Assembly (NCBI RefSeq): GCF_012034175.1
Contig: NZ_JAATEJ010000009.1
Coordinates: 124,001 to 188,000, forward strand
DNA length: 64,000 nt
Source of the DNA: Actinacidiphila epipremni
GTDB taxonomy: Bacteria; Actinomycetota; Actinomycetes; Streptomycetales; Streptomycetaceae
Direction of reading: 5' to 3'
The position numbers were made by a program, and so were the translations under genes. Positions 63,096 through 64,000 of this stretch are shown here, one piece after another (position 1 is the stretch's first letter; every line of letters starts with the position of its first letter). A model generated the notes under the pieces. The model was not told where the DNA came from. It did no database searches and worked only from the letters and a program-made list of their open reading frames with translations.

Positions 63096-64000
63096 TCACG
63101 TCCCGGCGCCCGGCGCGGAAGCGGACGCGGCCTCGGACGCCGGGGCCGGCGAAGGCGCGGGCTCAGGCGAAGGCGCAGAGGTGGGCGCGGCCCCGGGCGC
63201 GGCGGAAGCCGCCAGCCGCGCCTGCTCCTCCTCCACGATCCGCCGCGCCAGCGACCCGTCCGAGACATCGATCGCGTCCGGCGCGGCGTCGGCGAGATCG
63301 CTGCGCCGCGCGTACGCGTCGAAGAGCTGCGACTTCGCGGCGAGGATGTCCAGCAGCCGCGGGTCGACGCCGGTCGTGGCGAGCAGGCGGTGGACGTGGA
63401 CGGTACGCACCTGGCCCATCCGGTGCGCGCGGGCCACCGCCTGCTGCTCGACGGTCGGCTTGACCTGCGGCTCGCACAGGATCACCACGGACGCCGCCTG
63501 GAGGTTGAGGCCGACGCCGCCCGCCTCGATCTGCGCGAGCAGCACCGCGTGGCCGGGCGCGGCGCCGAACGCGTCCACGACCGCCTGCCGCGCGGCGGGC
63601 GCGAGGCTCCCGGTCAGCGGCCCGTGCACACCCGCACCCGCACCCGTACCCGTACCCGCACCCGCCGGCAGGCCCTCCGCGCCGAGCGCCTGCCCGACGA
63701 CGGCGAGCACATCGCGGAAGTAGGAGAAGACGACGACCTTCAGCCCGCCGGCCGCCGCCTCGGCGACGAGTTCACGCAGCCGCGCGAGCTTCGCGGACTG
63801 CTCCGGGCGGGCGAAGGCGGCACGCCGCATGGCCATGAAGTTGCCGGCGAGCACCGCCTCGCGGTAGGCGTCCTGGTCGGCGGCGCTGAGCTCCTGCCAC
63901 TCGTCGGTCCGCACCAGCGAGGGCAGTTCGGCGAGCACGTCCCGCTGGTTGCGCCGCAGGTACGCCGGTGCGACGGCCGCCCGGAACGCCCGCGCCCCGC
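63096..64000 (-). CDS. SNF2-family helicase-like ATPase, C-terminal part only
   Basis: The frame is open to the right edge, so the N-terminal helicase lobe lies beyond it. Visible are the linker AYLRRNQRDVLAELPSLV, the start of the second RecA lobe (KLARLRELVAEAAAGGLKVVVFSYF), motif V HAVLLAQIEAGGVGLNLQAA and motif VI QQAVARAHRMGQVRTVHVHRLL, all diagnostic of SNF2 ATPases. They move along double-stranded DNA, remodelling bound proteins. A short Gly/Thr/Val-rich repeat (63621-63660) interrupts the lobe, and the C-terminal tail is Ala/Pro/Ser low-complexity. Confidence 0.9.
   Translation of the reverse strand, partial: GARAFRAAVAPAYLRRNQRDVLAELPSLVRTDEWQELSAADQDAYREAVLAGNFMAMRRAAFARPEQSAKLARLRELVAEAAAGGLKVVVFSYFRDVLAVVGQALGAEGLPAGAGTGTGAGAGVHGPLTGSLAPAARQAVVDAFGAAPGHAVLLAQIEAGGVGLNLQAASVVILCEPQVKPTVEQQAVARAHRMGQVRTVHVHRLLATTGVDPRLLDILAAKSQLFDAYARRSDLADAAPDAIDVSDGSLARRIVEEEQARLAASAAPGAAPTSAPSPEPAPSPAPASEAASASAPGAGT

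Overview
The window is very GC-rich DNA (roughly 70% G+C or more) with strong third-position GC bias, GTG starts, GGAGG-type ribosome sites, many MarR/TetR/XRE/IclR/LAL regulators, large secreted glycan hydrolases and rare TTA codons. All of this points to the chromosome of a Streptomyces or a close Streptomycetaceae relative, in an accessory-rich, arm-like region. I see no rRNA, tRNA, CRISPR array, integrase or intact insertion sequence. Both edges cut genes: a LAL-type ATPase regulator on the left (C-terminus missing) and an SNF2-family helicase on the right (N-terminus missing). Layout. 1-13.9 kb: LAL regulator with a TTA codon; a membrane protein whose Pro/Thr tail lies in an abnormal poly-C tract; a phosphorothioate-type sulfur-binding-domain/HNH restriction enzyme; LtrA; HtpG; a secreted sedolisin (S53) protease; a DUF5996 protein. 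14-18 kb: a GH16 beta-1,3-glucanase with a LacI-type operator and an L,D-transpeptidase lipoprotein. 17.9-21 kb: a WhiJ-type regulatory cluster (small protein, ATP-binding protein, small XRE, and a broken DUF5753 regulator) and an AT-richer XRE gene. 20.7-26 kb: YjbR/MmcQ, LysR beside an esterase remnant, an SDR, and a haloalkane-dehalogenase-like hydrolase divergent from MarR. 26-30 kb: a very large secreted GH87-type alpha-1,3-glucanase. 30-35.7 kb: two regulator/DHA2-efflux pairs and a GNAT enzyme. 35.7-41.9 kb: a catabolic locus (LigA- and LigB-type extradiol dioxygenase, citryl-CoA-lyase-like enzyme, CaiB-type CoA transferase, IclR regulator, Atz/Trz-type amidohydrolase) tied together by three copies of one palindrome. 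42-46 kb: DoxX, an MFS relic, XRE genes (one a near copy of the 18.7 kb XRE), and a methyltransferase divergent from an XRE-cupin regulator. 46-50 kb: a receptor-like pseudokinase, a COG4315 lipoprotein and a PQQ-type propeller. 50-57 kb: katG divergent from a Fur-family regulator, an ArsR operon with two SRPBCC proteins, and a HEAT-repeat protein. 57-61 kb: a four-gene operon (EF-hand protein, isopropylmalate-dehydrogenase-like enzyme, isochorismatase, TIGR00027-type methyltransferase carrying a TTA codon). 60.8-64 kb: an ECF41-type sigma factor divergent from its expected AhpD-like partner, a hypothetical protein and the helicase. How the parts fit. The two glucanases attack beta-1,3- and alpha-1,3-glucan, the main structural glucans of fungal walls, so the strain can plausibly lyse fungi. 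The 36-42 kb locus looks like a complete regulon for an aromatic or N-heteroaromatic compound whose ring-cleavage product would be processed through CoA thioesters instead of the textbook hydratase/aldolase route. It is the best candidate here for an undescribed pathway. The 57-61 kb operon is the second. Several regulators come with clear operators overlapping good promoters (TetR/DHA2, ArsR/SRPBCC, Fur/katG, MarR/dehalogenase, IclR regulon), so much of the regulation can be read directly from the sequence.
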